Positions 21,716 through 29,349 of a stretch of DNA of 34,917 nt are shown in pieces. Made by a program: the position numbers and the translations under genes. Positions within the stretch are counted from its first letter, which is position 1. Each line of letters begins with the position of its first letter. The notes below the pieces were generated by a model. It made no database searches. It was given only the letters and a program-made list of their open reading frames with translations, and was not told where the DNA came from. The DNA is from Gordonia desulfuricans NBRC 100010. Its GTDB lineage: Bacteria; Actinomycetota; Actinomycetes; Mycobacteriales; Mycobacteriaceae. The stretch covers positions 1 through 34,917 of the forward strand of contig NZ_BCNF01000052.1 of assembly GCF_001485495.1 (NCBI RefSeq), written 5' to 3'.

Positions 21716-22647
21716 ACGGTCTTCCGGCCGTGGACGAGCACACGATCCTCGAGGTGCCAGCGCAGACCCCGTGCCAGGACCAGGGTTTCGATGTCGCGGC
21801 CCTGACGCACCATGTCCACCACCGCATCCGAGTGGTCGATACGGGTCACGTCCTGCTCGATGATCGGTCCGGCGTCGAGGTCGGCGGTCACATAGTGGCA
21901 GGTGGCGCCGATCAGTTTGACGCCCCGCGCGAAGGCCTGGTGGTAGGGCCGTGCGCCGACGAAGCTCGGCAGGAAGCTGTGGTGGATGTTGATCGCCCGT
22001 CCGGCCCAGGCCTCGCACAGTTCCGCCGGCAGGATCTGCATGAACCGCGCGAGCACCACCGCGTCGGGGGAGTAGCCGTCGACGATGGCCTCGACCTGGT
22101 CGAAGGCGGCCCGCTTGGCGCGTGCACTGACCCGCGTCCGGCCCCGCGCGGCCCCCTCCGGCGCGGTGAACGGCACGTGGTGGAACGGCACGCCGAAACG
22201 TCCGGTGAGCTGCTCGAGGTCGGGATGGTTGCCGACCACCGCCGACACCGTCGCGGGCAGTTCGCCGCGATGCGCCCGGCCGAGCAGGTCGATCAGGCAG
22301 TGGCTCTCCTTGCTGACCAGCAGCACCACGGACTTGGGTTCACCGGTGTCGGTGAGCTTCCACTCGGTGTCGGGACCCCAGTCGGCGGCCACCTCGGCGA
22401 ACCGCTCACGCACCTCCGACAGCGGCATCGCCACGGAGTCCGCGCGCACGGCCTGGCGGGTGAAGAACCAGCCGGAGTCGTCGTCGGAGTGGTAGGCGGC
22501 CTCGGTGATCCATCCACCGATCTCGGCGAGGAAGCTCGAGATGCGCGCCACGATGCCGGTCTGGTCCGGACAACCGAGGGTCAGGACGTAGCGGCGGTCG
22601 GAGATGGCGGCGGTGCCGGTGGGGTGCGGGGCGTCGGAGGGGATCAC
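21703..22647 (-). CDS. purU: Formyltetrahydrofolate deformylase
   Basis: 314 aa. It hydrolyses 10-formyl-THF to formate and THF, feeding formate to PurT and balancing one-carbon pools. The N-terminal ACT domain ([20 protein letters not shown]) and the C-terminal formyltransferase-like domain ([31 protein letters not shown], then HHSFLPSF and [17 protein letters not shown]) are complete; the catalytic N-H-D set is present in the [11 protein letters not shown] and DAGP motifs. Start GTG 22647; longer frames run into deoC on the opposite strand. It is divergent from deoC with 28 bp between starts. Confidence 0.93.
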   Translation of the reverse strand: MIPSDAPHPTGTAAISDRRYVLTLGCPDQTGIVARISSFLAEIGGWITEAAYHSDDDSGWFFTRQAVRADSVAMPLSEVRERFAEVAADWGPDTEWKLTDTGEPKSVVLLVSKESHCLIDLLGRAHRGELPATVSAVVGNHPDLEQLTGRFGVPFHHVPFTAPEGAARGRTRVSARAKRAAFDQVEAIVDGYSPDAVVLARFMQILPAELCEAWAGRAINIHHSFLPSFVGARPYHQAFARGVKLIGATCHYVTADLDAGPIIEQDVTRIDHSDAVVDMVRQGRDIETLVLARGLRWHLEDRVLVHGRKTVVFN

Positions 22648-22675
22648 GGTAGTCCAGTGTGCCAAGCTCGACGAT
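22648..22675. promoter_or_regulatory. 28-bp divergent start region, purU/deoC
   Basis: Only 28 bp separate the two GTG starts. CACACT-like (minus) and CAAGCT-like (plus) hexamers lie 7-8 nt before each start, weak matches to the TANNNT pattern used elsewhere. Promoters may instead lie inside the opposing genes. Confidence 0.3.
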
Positions 22676-23353
22676 GTGACCACCACCGACCTCCGTCGTT
22701 CCGATGTCGCCGCCCTCGTCGACCACACCCTGCTCAAACCCGAGGCCACCCGCGCCGACGCCGAGGCCACCGTCGCCGAGGCCGCCGAACTCGGGGTGTA
22801 CGCGGTGTGTCTGTCACCCTCGATGCTGCCGATCGACACCGGCGCCCAGAAGACCTGTGTGGTGGCCGGATTCCCGTCGGGTAAGCATCATTCGCTGGTC
22901 AAGGCCGCGGAGGCGCGGCTGGCGGTCGACACGGGCGCCGACGAGGTCGACATGGTGATCGACGTGGGTGCCGCGGTGTCGGGGGCCTTCGACGAGGTCT
23001 TCGCCGACGTCCTGACCGTCCGGGAGGCGATCGGCCCCGACGCCGTACTCAAGGTGATCGTCGAGTCGGCGGCACTGCTCGAGCTCGCCGGCGACGACAC
23101 CCTGCGGGAGGTGTGCCTACGTGCCGCGACCGCCGGGGCGTCGTTGGTGAAGACCTCCACCGGGTTCCATCCGGCCGGTGGTGCGAGCGTGCGGGCCGTG
23201 CAGATCATGCGTGAGGCCGTGCCCGCGACGGTCGGGGTGAAGGCATCCGGCGGGATCCGCGATGCGCGCTTCGCGGCCGAACTGATCGCGGCCGGGGCCA
23301 CCCGGCTCGGGCTGTCGGGGAGCCGCGCGGTGCTCGACGGCTTCCCCGACTAG
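22676..23353 (+). CDS. deoC: Deoxyribose-phosphate aldolase
   Basis: 225 aa. It cleaves 2-deoxyribose 5-phosphate to glyceraldehyde 3-phosphate and acetaldehyde. The TIM-barrel motifs are complete: [28 protein letters not shown] (Asp92), the Schiff-base Lys159 in LVKTSTGF and Lys189 in [14 protein letters not shown] 22676 is chosen because [20 protein letters not shown] is the usual short lead-in; the frame runs upstream into purU. The gene sits in the hbhA-murB neighbourhood as in M. tuberculosis (Rv0478, recalled). Confidence 0.95.
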   Translation: MTTTDLRRSDVAALVDHTLLKPEATRADAEATVAEAAELGVYAVCLSPSMLPIDTGAQKTCVVAGFPSGKHHSLVKAAEARLAVDTGADEVDMVIDVGAAVSGAFDEVFADVLTVREAIGPDAVLKVIVESAALLELAGDDTLREVCLRAATAGASLVKTSTGFHPAGGASVRAVQIMREAVPATVGVKASGGIRDARFAAELIAAGATRLGLSGSRAVLDGFPD

Positions 23354-23365
23354 TCCTGTGGCCGG

Positions 23366-23388
23366 CCGGTCCCGGGCGACCGGGCCGG
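23366..23388. terminator. Hairpin between deoC and the flavin oxidoreductase
   Basis: CCGG, a bulged T and CCCGG (23366-23375) pair with CCGGGCCGG (23380-23388) over a GCGA tetraloop of the GNRA type. It lies between convergent stops 23353 and 23392, with no T tract. A bidirectional terminator is likely. Confidence 0.5.
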
Positions 23389-23391
23389 TCC

Positions 23392-24396
23392 TCAGGCCGA
23401 GGTGGCCGTGCTCACCCGCATCGCGACCGCGTGGGTCACATCCGCGTCGGCGAGATCGGCGTTGATCAGTGCCCCTGCCTGCACCCCGGCGGCGGCCGAC
23501 GCCCCGACGATCGCCGAGATGTCTGCCGCATTTCCGGCCGCGAAGACGCCGGGAACGCTTGTGCGCCCGCCCATCTCGGTGGGGATGAAGGTTCCCATCG
23601 GGTTGTCGGCGAGCTCGCCGCCGAGGGCGGTGAACAGGTCTGCGCGGGCGACGAACCGTGGCGTGACGGTCAGCGCGTCCAGCTCGAGCTCGGTGCCGTC
23701 GGAGAGGACCGCCGCCCGCAGCCGGCCCTCGGCGGTGTCGAGGCGACGGACCGGTCCCCGCACGAGCGGCACGCCGAGGGCGTCGAGCCGTGCGTACTCG
23801 TCGGCCGACAGTTCCGGCAGTGACTGGTCGATCAGCGTCACCTGATCGCTGAGCTGGGTGAACAGCAGAACCTGGTGCATGGCCATCGGCCCGGTGCCCA
23901 GGACCCCGATCCGCCGGCCGCGCACCTCGTAGCCGTGGCAGTACGGGCAGTGCAGCACGTCGCGGCCCCAGAGTTCGCCGATCCCGTCGACGTCGGGGAG
24001 TTCGTCGACCAGGCCGGTGGCGAGCAGCAGCCGTCGGGCGCGGTACCGGCTGCCGTCGGCGAGTCCCACCTCGAAGGCGGGATCGGTTCCGTCGAGCCGG
24101 ACCGCGGCGGTGACCTCGCCGTCGACGATCGTCGCACCGTAGCCGAGGGCCTCGGCGCGGCCGGCGGCGAGCAGGTCGGCCGGGGCGATGCCCTCGCGGC
24201 CGAGCAGGTTGTGGGCGCCGTCGGCGGGGGCGTTGCGGGGCCGTCCGGCGTCGACGACGACCACCGAACGCAGTGATCGGCCCAGGGCGACGGCGGCGGA
24301 GAGGCCGGCGGCGCTACCGCCGACGATGACGACGTCGACCGGGGTGGCCGGTGCGGGCTGCGCGGAGTGGTCGGGGGTGGTGGATGTGCTGGTCAT
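23392..24396 (-). CDS. Thioredoxin-reductase-like FAD/NAD(P) oxidoreductase with CPYC
   Basis: 334 aa. The FAD-binding GGSAAGLSAAVALGR (about 26-40), a redox-active Cys150-Pro-Tyr-Cys153 in HCPYCHGYE, the NAD(P)-binding GVLGTGPMA and the C-terminal FAD motif FAAGNAAD are present. The CPYCHGYE form, rather than the CATC/CAVC of true thioredoxin reductases, is that of stand-alone flavin oxidoreductases and dithiol oxidases of the GliT/HlmI type; the substrate is unknown. ATG 24396 lies 7 nt after TAGCGT (24409-24404). Divergent from the XRE-cupin regulator, which is the obvious candidate to control it. Confidence 0.88.
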   Translation of the reverse strand: MTSTSTTPDHSAQPAPATPVDVVIVGGSAAGLSAAVALGRSLRSVVVVDAGRPRNAPADGAHNLLGREGIAPADLLAAGRAEALGYGATIVDGEVTAAVRLDGTDPAFEVGLADGSRYRARRLLLATGLVDELPDVDGIGELWGRDVLHCPYCHGYEVRGRRIGVLGTGPMAMHQVLLFTQLSDQVTLIDQSLPELSADEYARLDALGVPLVRGPVRRLDTAEGRLRAAVLSDGTELELDALTVTPRFVARADLFTALGGELADNPMGTFIPTEMGGRTSVPGVFAAGNAADISAIVGASAAAGVQAGALINADLADADVTHAVAMRVSTATSA

Positions 24397-24444
24397 GGAC
24401 TCGACGCTAACCGCTGCATGCCGAACTGGCATATGATCTTGCGT
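24397..24444. promoter_or_regulatory. Divergent leaderless promoters and inverted repeat
   Basis: TAGCGT (24409-24404, minus) ends 7 nt before ATG 24396, and TATGAT (24432-24437, plus) ends 7 nt before ATG 24445. ATGCC (24418-24422) and GGCAT (24428-24432) form an inverted repeat spaced by five bases between the two -10 elements, a good place for the XRE-cupin protein to bind and control both directions. Confidence 0.6.
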
Positions 24445-25035
24445 ATGGAGCAAGAAATCGATGCGGTGGTGCGGCAACGCATCCGTGCCCTGCGGATCGC
24501 GAAGGGCTGGACCCTCGACTCGCTCGCCGCGCGGTGCGGTCTCAGTGCCTCGACGCTGAGCCGGATCGAGACCGGTCACCGGCGGGTCGCCCTCGATCAG
24601 CTGGTGCCCATCGCGCGCGCCCTGGACACCTCGCTGGACGTGCTGGTGGAACCGATCGGCGACGCCGACGTGGTGATCCGACCCGAACCGCACTGCACCG
24701 CGGGCGTCACCGTGTGGCCATTGTCACGGGAGGGCACACCGGCCGGTGTGGTGGTCGCCAAATTCCGCTTCGAGCCCGAGGTCGCCGAGGCCGCCCGGGA
24801 ACTGCGGGTACACCCCGGGCAGGAGTGGTTCACCGTCCTGTCCGGGCGGCTCCGGCTGCGCCTGGGCGAGCGGACCATCATCGTTCCTGCAGGTCACGCC
24901 GCCGAGTTCCGGTGCACGGTGCCGCACTCGCTGGCCCCCGACGGCGGTCCCACCGAGATCCTGTCGATCTTCGACGCCGACGGTCAGCGGGCGCATCTGC
25001 GGGGTTCGGCCGCCGGGACCCGGTCGTTGACCTGA
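24445..25035 (+). CDS. XRE-family regulator with C-terminal cupin domain
   Basis: 196 aa. The HTH ([20 protein letters not shown] then [20 protein letters not shown]) covers about residues 12-65. The cupin domain has [32 protein letters not shown] and TVPHSL, which form a beta barrel. One-domain fusions like this typically bind a small ligand and repress adjacent metabolic genes. ATG 24445 follows the -10 element by 7 nt; upstream frame is rejected. It is divergent from the flavin oxidoreductase, and its own gene is probably part of the same switch. Confidence 0.9.
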   Translation: MEQEIDAVVRQRIRALRIAKGWTLDSLAARCGLSASTLSRIETGHRRVALDQLVPIARALDTSLDVLVEPIGDADVVIRPEPHCTAGVTVWPLSREGTPAGVVVAKFRFEPEVAEAARELRVHPGQEWFTVLSGRLRLRLGERTIIVPAGHAAEFRCTVPHSLAPDGGPTEILSIFDADGQRAHLRGSAAGTRSLT

Positions 25036-25127
25036 GGCCTGCCCCCGGCACTCGTCGGGACCGCCGCGCTGTCGTTCACTCGGTGTCCTCACAGGAGGTG
25101 GAGCAGCAGTTCACAGCAATGCGCCGG

Positions 25128-25133
25128 TACGCT
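25128..25133 (+). promoter_or_regulatory. -10 element of the L,D-transpeptidase gene
   Basis: TACGCT ends 9 nt before ATG 25143, giving +1 two or three bases before the start. An ATG at 25137 lies too close to the hexamer to be used on this transcript. Confidence 0.45.
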
Positions 25134-25142
25134 GGTATGGCC

Positions 25143-26402
25143 ATGACTACGAACGCCACGCCCACCCGACGCACCGTCCTCGCCGCTGCCGGCCTCGCCG
25201 CCGCGGGGCTCGTCGCGGTGGCCTGCGGACGTTCGGACGATTCCGGTTCCGGTTCCGACGGCCCCGAGACGCCGACGGTGTCGGTGACCTACACGCCGGA
25301 TCTCGCGTCCCCGGACGCCCCCAACCCGACCGCCAAGGTCGAGGTCACCGCCAACGGCGGCGTCCTCAATCCCGACATCAAGCTGCTCAACCCGAACGGC
25401 AAGTCGGTCGCCGGCACGCTGTCGGAGGACCGCAAGACCTTCACCATCACCGAACCGCTCGGTTACGGCACCACCTACACCTGGGCGGGCACCGCCGTCG
25501 GCCAGGACCGGATGTCGGTGCCGGTCGAGGGCACGTTCACCACCCTCGATCCGGAGACCCAGGTCAATCTGGTGGTCAACATCGCCGACGGTCAGGAGGT
25601 GGGCATCGCCGCACCCCTGATCCTCAAGTTCGACAGCACCGTCACCGACAAGGAAGCCGTCGAGAAGGCGCTGACGATCACCACCACCCCCGAGACCGAG
25701 GGGGCGTGGGCGTGGCTCGGCGAGGACAACGGCTCGCGTGTGCACTGGCGGCCCATGGAGTACTACCGTCCGGGCACCAAGATCCACATGAGTGCCAAGC
25801 TCTACGGTCTCGACCACGGCGACGGCGCCTACGGTGCCGCCGACGTCACCAGCGACTTCGTCATCGGCCGGTCGCAGATCGTCAAGGCCGAGGCGTCGTC
25901 GCACCAGATCGTCGTGGTGCGCGACGGGTCGACCCTGATGACACTGCCGTGCAGCTACGGCGAGGGCGACCTCGACCGCAATGTCACCCGCTCGGGTATC
26001 CACGTGGTGAGCGAGAAGCACGAGGACTTCTACATGTCCAACCCCGCGGCCGGGTACTTCAACGTCCGCGAACGGTGGGCGGTGCGCATCTCCAACAACG
26101 GCGAGTTCATCCACGCCAACCCGGAAACCGTTGGCGTGCAAGGATCGTCGAACGTCACCAACGGATGTATCAACCTGTCGCTGGCCAACGCCGAGCAGTA
26201 CTTCAACACCGCGATGTACGGGGACCCGGTGGAGGTGACCGGCACGCGGATCGCGTTGTCGGAGGCCGACGGCGACATCTTCGACTGGATCTACGACTGG
26301 GAGACCTGGAAGAGCATGTCGGCGATCAAGGGCACCCCGCAGTCGCAGTCGGTGCCCGCGACCCCCAGCGGGGCACCGTCGACGGTGCACGGCCCGAGCT
26401 GA
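25143..26402 (+). CDS. LprQ-like L,D-transpeptidase lipoprotein
   Basis: 419 aa. The N-terminus has twin arginines ([10 protein letters not shown]) and a lipobox-like VAVAC with Cys28, so it is probably a Tat- or Sec-exported lipoprotein. Two Ig-like modules follow (about 45-235), then a YkuD catalytic domain (about 240-390) with His324 (EFIHANPE) and Cys342 (VTNGCINLS). It would form 3-3 cross-links in peptidoglycan. The position that is His in the common SHGC motif is Asn340 here. A Pro/Ser-rich tail ends it. M. tuberculosis LprQ/LdtMt5 (Rv0483) lies next to murB and the SDR gene, so this is its likely orthologue (recalled). Confidence 0.9.
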   Translation: MTTNATPTRRTVLAAAGLAAAGLVAVACGRSDDSGSGSDGPETPTVSVTYTPDLASPDAPNPTAKVEVTANGGVLNPDIKLLNPNGKSVAGTLSEDRKTFTITEPLGYGTTYTWAGTAVGQDRMSVPVEGTFTTLDPETQVNLVVNIADGQEVGIAAPLILKFDSTVTDKEAVEKALTITTTPETEGAWAWLGEDNGSRVHWRPMEYYRPGTKIHMSAKLYGLDHGDGAYGAADVTSDFVIGRSQIVKAEASSHQIVVVRDGSTLMTLPCSYGEGDLDRNVTRSGIHVVSEKHEDFYMSNPAAGYFNVRERWAVRISNNGEFIHANPETVGVQGSSNVTNGCINLSLANAEQYFNTAMYGDPVEVTGTRIALSEADGDIFDWIYDWETWKSMSAIKGTPQSQSVPATPSGAPSTVHGPS

Positions 26403-26430
26403 CCGGAGCGTCGCGGAACCGGCCGATCGC

Positions 26431-26469
26431 CGCACCCCGCAAGGTATCTCGTCCTCGACGGGGTGCGGA
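26431..26469. terminator. 10-bp inverted repeat between convergent genes
   Basis: CCGCACCCCG (26431-26440) and CGGGGTGCGG (26460-26469) are exact inverse repeats with a 19-nt loop. They lie midway between stops 26402 and 26479. No T tract; probable bidirectional terminator. Confidence 0.5.
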
Positions 26470-26478
26470 CGGTGACGG

Positions 26479-27255
26479 CTATCCGGTCTTGACGTTGCGG
26501 CGCGCGCTGGCCTGATCACGCGGCTTGAGCACGATCAGGTCCAGGTTCACATGCGGCGGCCGGGATGCGACGAAGCCGATCACCTCGGCCACATCGTCGG
26601 CGACCATCGGCGTCAGGCCCTGGTAGACCGCGTCGGCACGTTCCTGGTCGCCGTCGAAACGCACCAGCGAGAAATCGGTCTCGACCATGCCCGGGGCGAT
26701 CTCGGTGAGCCGGATCGGCTTGCCCAGCAACTCGAATCGCAGCGTCCGGTGCAGCACCCCCTGCGCATGCTTGGCCGAGGTGTAGCCGGCGCCGTTGTCG
26801 TAGGCCTCGAGGGCGGCGATCGAGGTGATGGTGACGATCAGGCCGTCTCCGGACGCCTCCAGTGCGGGCAGCAGGGCCTTGGTCACCCGCAGGGTGCCGA
26901 TCACGTTGGTCTCCCACATCCAGCGCCAGTCGTCGAGATCGGCGGTGGCCACCGGATCGAGACCCTTGGCGCCGCCGGCATTGTTGACCAGCACCGACAC
27001 CGTGTCCAGGCCGTCGACGAAGGCGGTCACCGAATCCTCGTCGGTGACGTCGAGTTGCCTTCCGGTGCCGCCGATCTCGGCGGCGAGGGCCGCAACGCGA
27101 TCGACCCGGCGGGCACCGAGGACCACGTGGTAGCCCTGTGCGGCGAGGGTACGGGCGGTGGCCGCGCCGATCCCGGAACTGGCCCCGGTCACCACGGCGA
27201 CCGGACGGGAGTCGGAGGAGGACGGTGCGGACGGGGCAGCGGGGGAGTCTGTCAT
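26479..27255 (-). CDS. Short-chain dehydrogenase/reductase (Rv0484c-like)
   Basis: 258 aa. Classical SDR: TGASSGIG nucleotide motif (23-30), NNAGG (91-95), Ser145, Tyr158 and Lys162 of the YxxxK triad, and a PGMVETDFS segment. Substrate unknown; family members of this type oxidise or reduce small alcohols. ATG 27255 lies 8 nt after TAAACT (27269-27264); the frame extends further upstream but lacks start signals. Divergent from the ROK regulator, as Rv0484c/Rv0485 in M. tuberculosis (recalled). Confidence 0.9.
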   Translation of the reverse strand: MTDSPAAPSAPSSSDSRPVAVVTGASSGIGAATARTLAAQGYHVVLGARRVDRVAALAAEIGGTGRQLDVTDEDSVTAFVDGLDTVSVLVNNAGGAKGLDPVATADLDDWRWMWETNVIGTLRVTKALLPALEASGDGLIVTITSIAALEAYDNGAGYTSAKHAQGVLHRTLRFELLGKPIRLTEIAPGMVETDFSLVRFDGDQERADAVYQGLTPMVADDVAEVIGFVASRPPHVNLDLIVLKPRDQASARRNVKTG

Positions 27256-27263
27256 GGTCTCAG

Positions 27264-27340
27264 AGTTTACGGCTCGTGGCCAGCGGCGCCGCCCGCCCGG
27301 ACCTCGGACGGGACGGGATGCCCGGATTCGCTGATACATT
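27264..27340. promoter_or_regulatory. Divergent promoters of SDR and ROK genes
   Basis: TAAACT (27269-27264, minus) is 8 nt before ATG 27255. TACATT (27335-27340, plus) is 6 nt before ATG 27347. Neither gene has a ribosome-binding site. The 91-bp gap has room for a ROK operator, though no obvious palindrome was found. Confidence 0.5.
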
Positions 27341-27346
27341 CGTCGC

Positions 27347-28459
27347 ATGCAGGCAGTGGTCCCGGCGACGCTTCAGGTCACCTCGACCCCGGCGGCGTTG
27401 GTGCTGCAGGCGATTCGGGTCGGTGCACCCATCACCCGCGACACGATCGCCGCGGACACGGGGCTCTCCCCGGCGACCATCAATCGTCAGATCGTCGCCC
27501 TCGCCGACCTCGGTTTCGTCACCGAGCGTCGCGACCTGGTGCATCACGGCGGCATCGGCCGGCCCAAGAACCCACTCACCCTCGACCGTGACGGTCTGTG
27601 CGTGGCCGGGATGCACATCGGTGCCCGCCGCACCCTGCTCGCCCTGGCCGACCTGGGTGGACGCACCCTGTACAGCCATGCCGTCCGCACCCCCGACGGC
27701 CCGCCGGATGCCGCCGTGGACGAACTGTGCGCCCAGCTGCGCACGCTGGCCGACCGGTTCTCCGGGCGCCGGCTGCTGTGGGGCGGGGTGGCGATCGGTG
27801 GACGGGTCGACACCGCGACCGGCGTCGTCGACCATCCGGTCCTCGGCTGGCGCAAGGTGGGGTTGGGTGAGCGGCTGGCGCAGACGCTCGGTGTCCCGGT
27901 GTCGGTGTGCGAGCACGTGCAGGCGATGGCGGCGGCCGAGTTGCTGCTCGGTTCGCCCCGCAGTACCGACGAGTCCGGACTTTTCTTCTATGCGCGCGAA
28001 ACCACCGGCATGGCCGTCACGGTCAACGGTCGGGTGGTGGTCCCGGCCCGCGGCGCGGGCACCATCGCGCATGTGCGGGTCGACGCCCCGGTGCTCGGTC
28101 CGGGCCCGGAGACACTGCAGGGGGTGATCGGCGTCGCCGCCGCGACCCGGGCCGCCGAGCGGCTCGGGGTGTCGCCGGATGCGTCGTGTATCGCCGACGA
28201 GCGGGCCGCAATCCTGGGTGAGGTGGTCGCCGGGTTCCGGGACGCCTTCAATCCCGACACGGTGATCGTGGCCGGGGATGCCTTCGCCGCCCACCCGCAG
28301 GGGCTCGCGCCGGTACAGGCCGCCTTCGACGCCGCGTCGTGCGCGGGCTGGCCGCTGGAGCTGACCCCGTCCCGATTCGGGCACGGGGTGCAGGAGAGCG
28401 CGGCAATCGTGGTGGCGCTCAGCGTGATCTACGCCGACCCGATCGGGGCGATGGCCTGA
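27347..28459 (+). CDS. ROK-family transcriptional regulator (Rv0485-like)
   Basis: 370 aa. An N-terminal winged helix (LVLQAIRVGAPITRDTIAAD, then TGLSPATINRQIVALADLGF) is followed by a ROK-type sugar-kinase fold (GMHIGARRTLLALADLGGRT, ILGEVVAGFRDAFNPDTVIV). The classic DxGxT ATP-loop is replaced by GARRTLLALADL, and the CxxGxxxCxE zinc site typical of ROK kinases is missing, so it is likely a pure regulator. Homologue Rv0485 of M. tuberculosis is reported as a regulator of pe13/ppe18 (recalled). ATG 27347 is supported by TACATT 6 nt upstream. Confidence 0.88.
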   Translation: MQAVVPATLQVTSTPAALVLQAIRVGAPITRDTIAADTGLSPATINRQIVALADLGFVTERRDLVHHGGIGRPKNPLTLDRDGLCVAGMHIGARRTLLALADLGGRTLYSHAVRTPDGPPDAAVDELCAQLRTLADRFSGRRLLWGGVAIGGRVDTATGVVDHPVLGWRKVGLGERLAQTLGVPVSVCEHVQAMAAAELLLGSPRSTDESGLFFYARETTGMAVTVNGRVVVPARGAGTIAHVRVDAPVLGPGPETLQGVIGVAAATRAAERLGVSPDASCIADERAAILGEVVAGFRDAFNPDTVIVAGDAFAAHPQGLAPVQAAFDAASCAGWPLELTPSRFGHGVQESAAIVVALSVIYADPIGAMA

Positions 28460-28519
28460 CCGCCAGCCCCCGGCGGCCCGGACGTTCGCCCCGCGTTCAC
28501 CGGTCACGCCCCCGACGCC

Positions 28520-28525
28520 TACGGT
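28520..28525 (+). promoter_or_regulatory. -10 element of the transglutaminase-like gene
   Basis: TACGGT ends 7 nt before ATG 28533. The GTG at 28524 falls inside this hexamer and is therefore an unlikely start. Confidence 0.55.
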
Positions 28526-28532
28526 GAACGCC

Positions 28533-29345
28533 ATGTCGACCCCCACACGTGAGGTGAGCGCGCACCTCGACATCACCGTGCACGCACCCACCGAACTCGA
28601 GATGCAGATCGCCGTCGCACATCTGCCCGGTCTGACCATGACCGAGACCCTCGAGATCTCCGTCGACGGCACACCGATCACACCGACCGAGATCGTCGAC
28701 GACCACGGTGGCCGCATCCACCGGGTGATGCTGGAGGCGGGGCGGCTCGTCATCGGCTACCGTGCCTCGGTGACCACCCCGGCCGAGCCGGTCGCGGTGC
28801 GGGCCACCGACCGGTCGATCTACCTGCGGCCCAGCCGTTATGCCGAATCGGACACCTTCTTCGGCTTCGCCGCCGGCCAGTTCGACGCGAGTCTGCCGCC
28901 CCGTGAACTCCTCACCCAGGTCACCGATTTCGTCACCCGGCGGCTGCGCTATGTGCCCGGTGCCAGCGACCCCATCGACGGCGCCGCCGACACCCTGCTC
29001 GCCGGCGCCGGGGTGTGCCGGGACTATGCGCATCTGGTGATCGCCCTGCTGCGTGCGCTCACCATCCCCGCCCGGCTGGTGGCGGTGTACGCGCCGGGAT
29101 GTTCCCCGATGGACTTCCACGCCGTCGCCGAGGCGCTCGTCGACGACGAATGGGTGGTGGTCGACGCCACCCGGCTCGCACCGCGGCAGACGATGGTGCG
29201 GATCGCCACCGGACGCGACGCCGCCGACACCGCCTTCCTCGACAACCACGGCGGTGCGATCTCCCTGGACTCCTACCGGGTGGACGCGTCGGTGCACGGA
29301 ATCCTGCCCACCGACGACCATCACCGGTGGGCTCACCTAGGCTGA
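28533..29345 (+). CDS. Transglutaminase-like cysteine protease-fold protein
   Basis: 270 aa. An N-terminal beta region (about 1-105) ends with YLRPSRYAESDTFFGFA, and a transglutaminase core follows with Cys162 (GVCRDYAHLVIALLR), His196 (DFHAVAEALVDDEWVVV) and Asp211. Members of this bacterial branch are usually thought to hydrolyse or transfer amide bonds on peptides; the substrate is unknown. There is no signal peptide. The next gene, a zinc peptidase, begins 4 nt after the stop. ATG 28533 is chosen from the -10 spacing. Confidence 0.88.
   Translation: MSTPTREVSAHLDITVHAPTELEMQIAVAHLPGLTMTETLEISVDGTPITPTEIVDDHGGRIHRVMLEAGRLVIGYRASVTTPAEPVAVRATDRSIYLRPSRYAESDTFFGFAAGQFDASLPPRELLTQVTDFVTRRLRYVPGASDPIDGAADTLLAGAGVCRDYAHLVIALLRALTIPARLVAVYAPGCSPMDFHAVAEALVDDEWVVVDATRLAPRQTMVRIATGRDAADTAFLDNHGGAISLDSYRVDASVHGILPTDDHHRWAHLG
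29338..29343 (+). promoter_or_regulatory. -10 element inside the end of the transglutaminase-like gene
   Basis: TAGGCT ends 6 nt before GTG 29350 and overlaps the first base of the transglutaminase stop codon (TGA 29343-29345). The peptidase can therefore have a leaderless transcript in addition to the operon mRNA. Confidence 0.45.
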
Positions 29346-29349
29346 GTGG

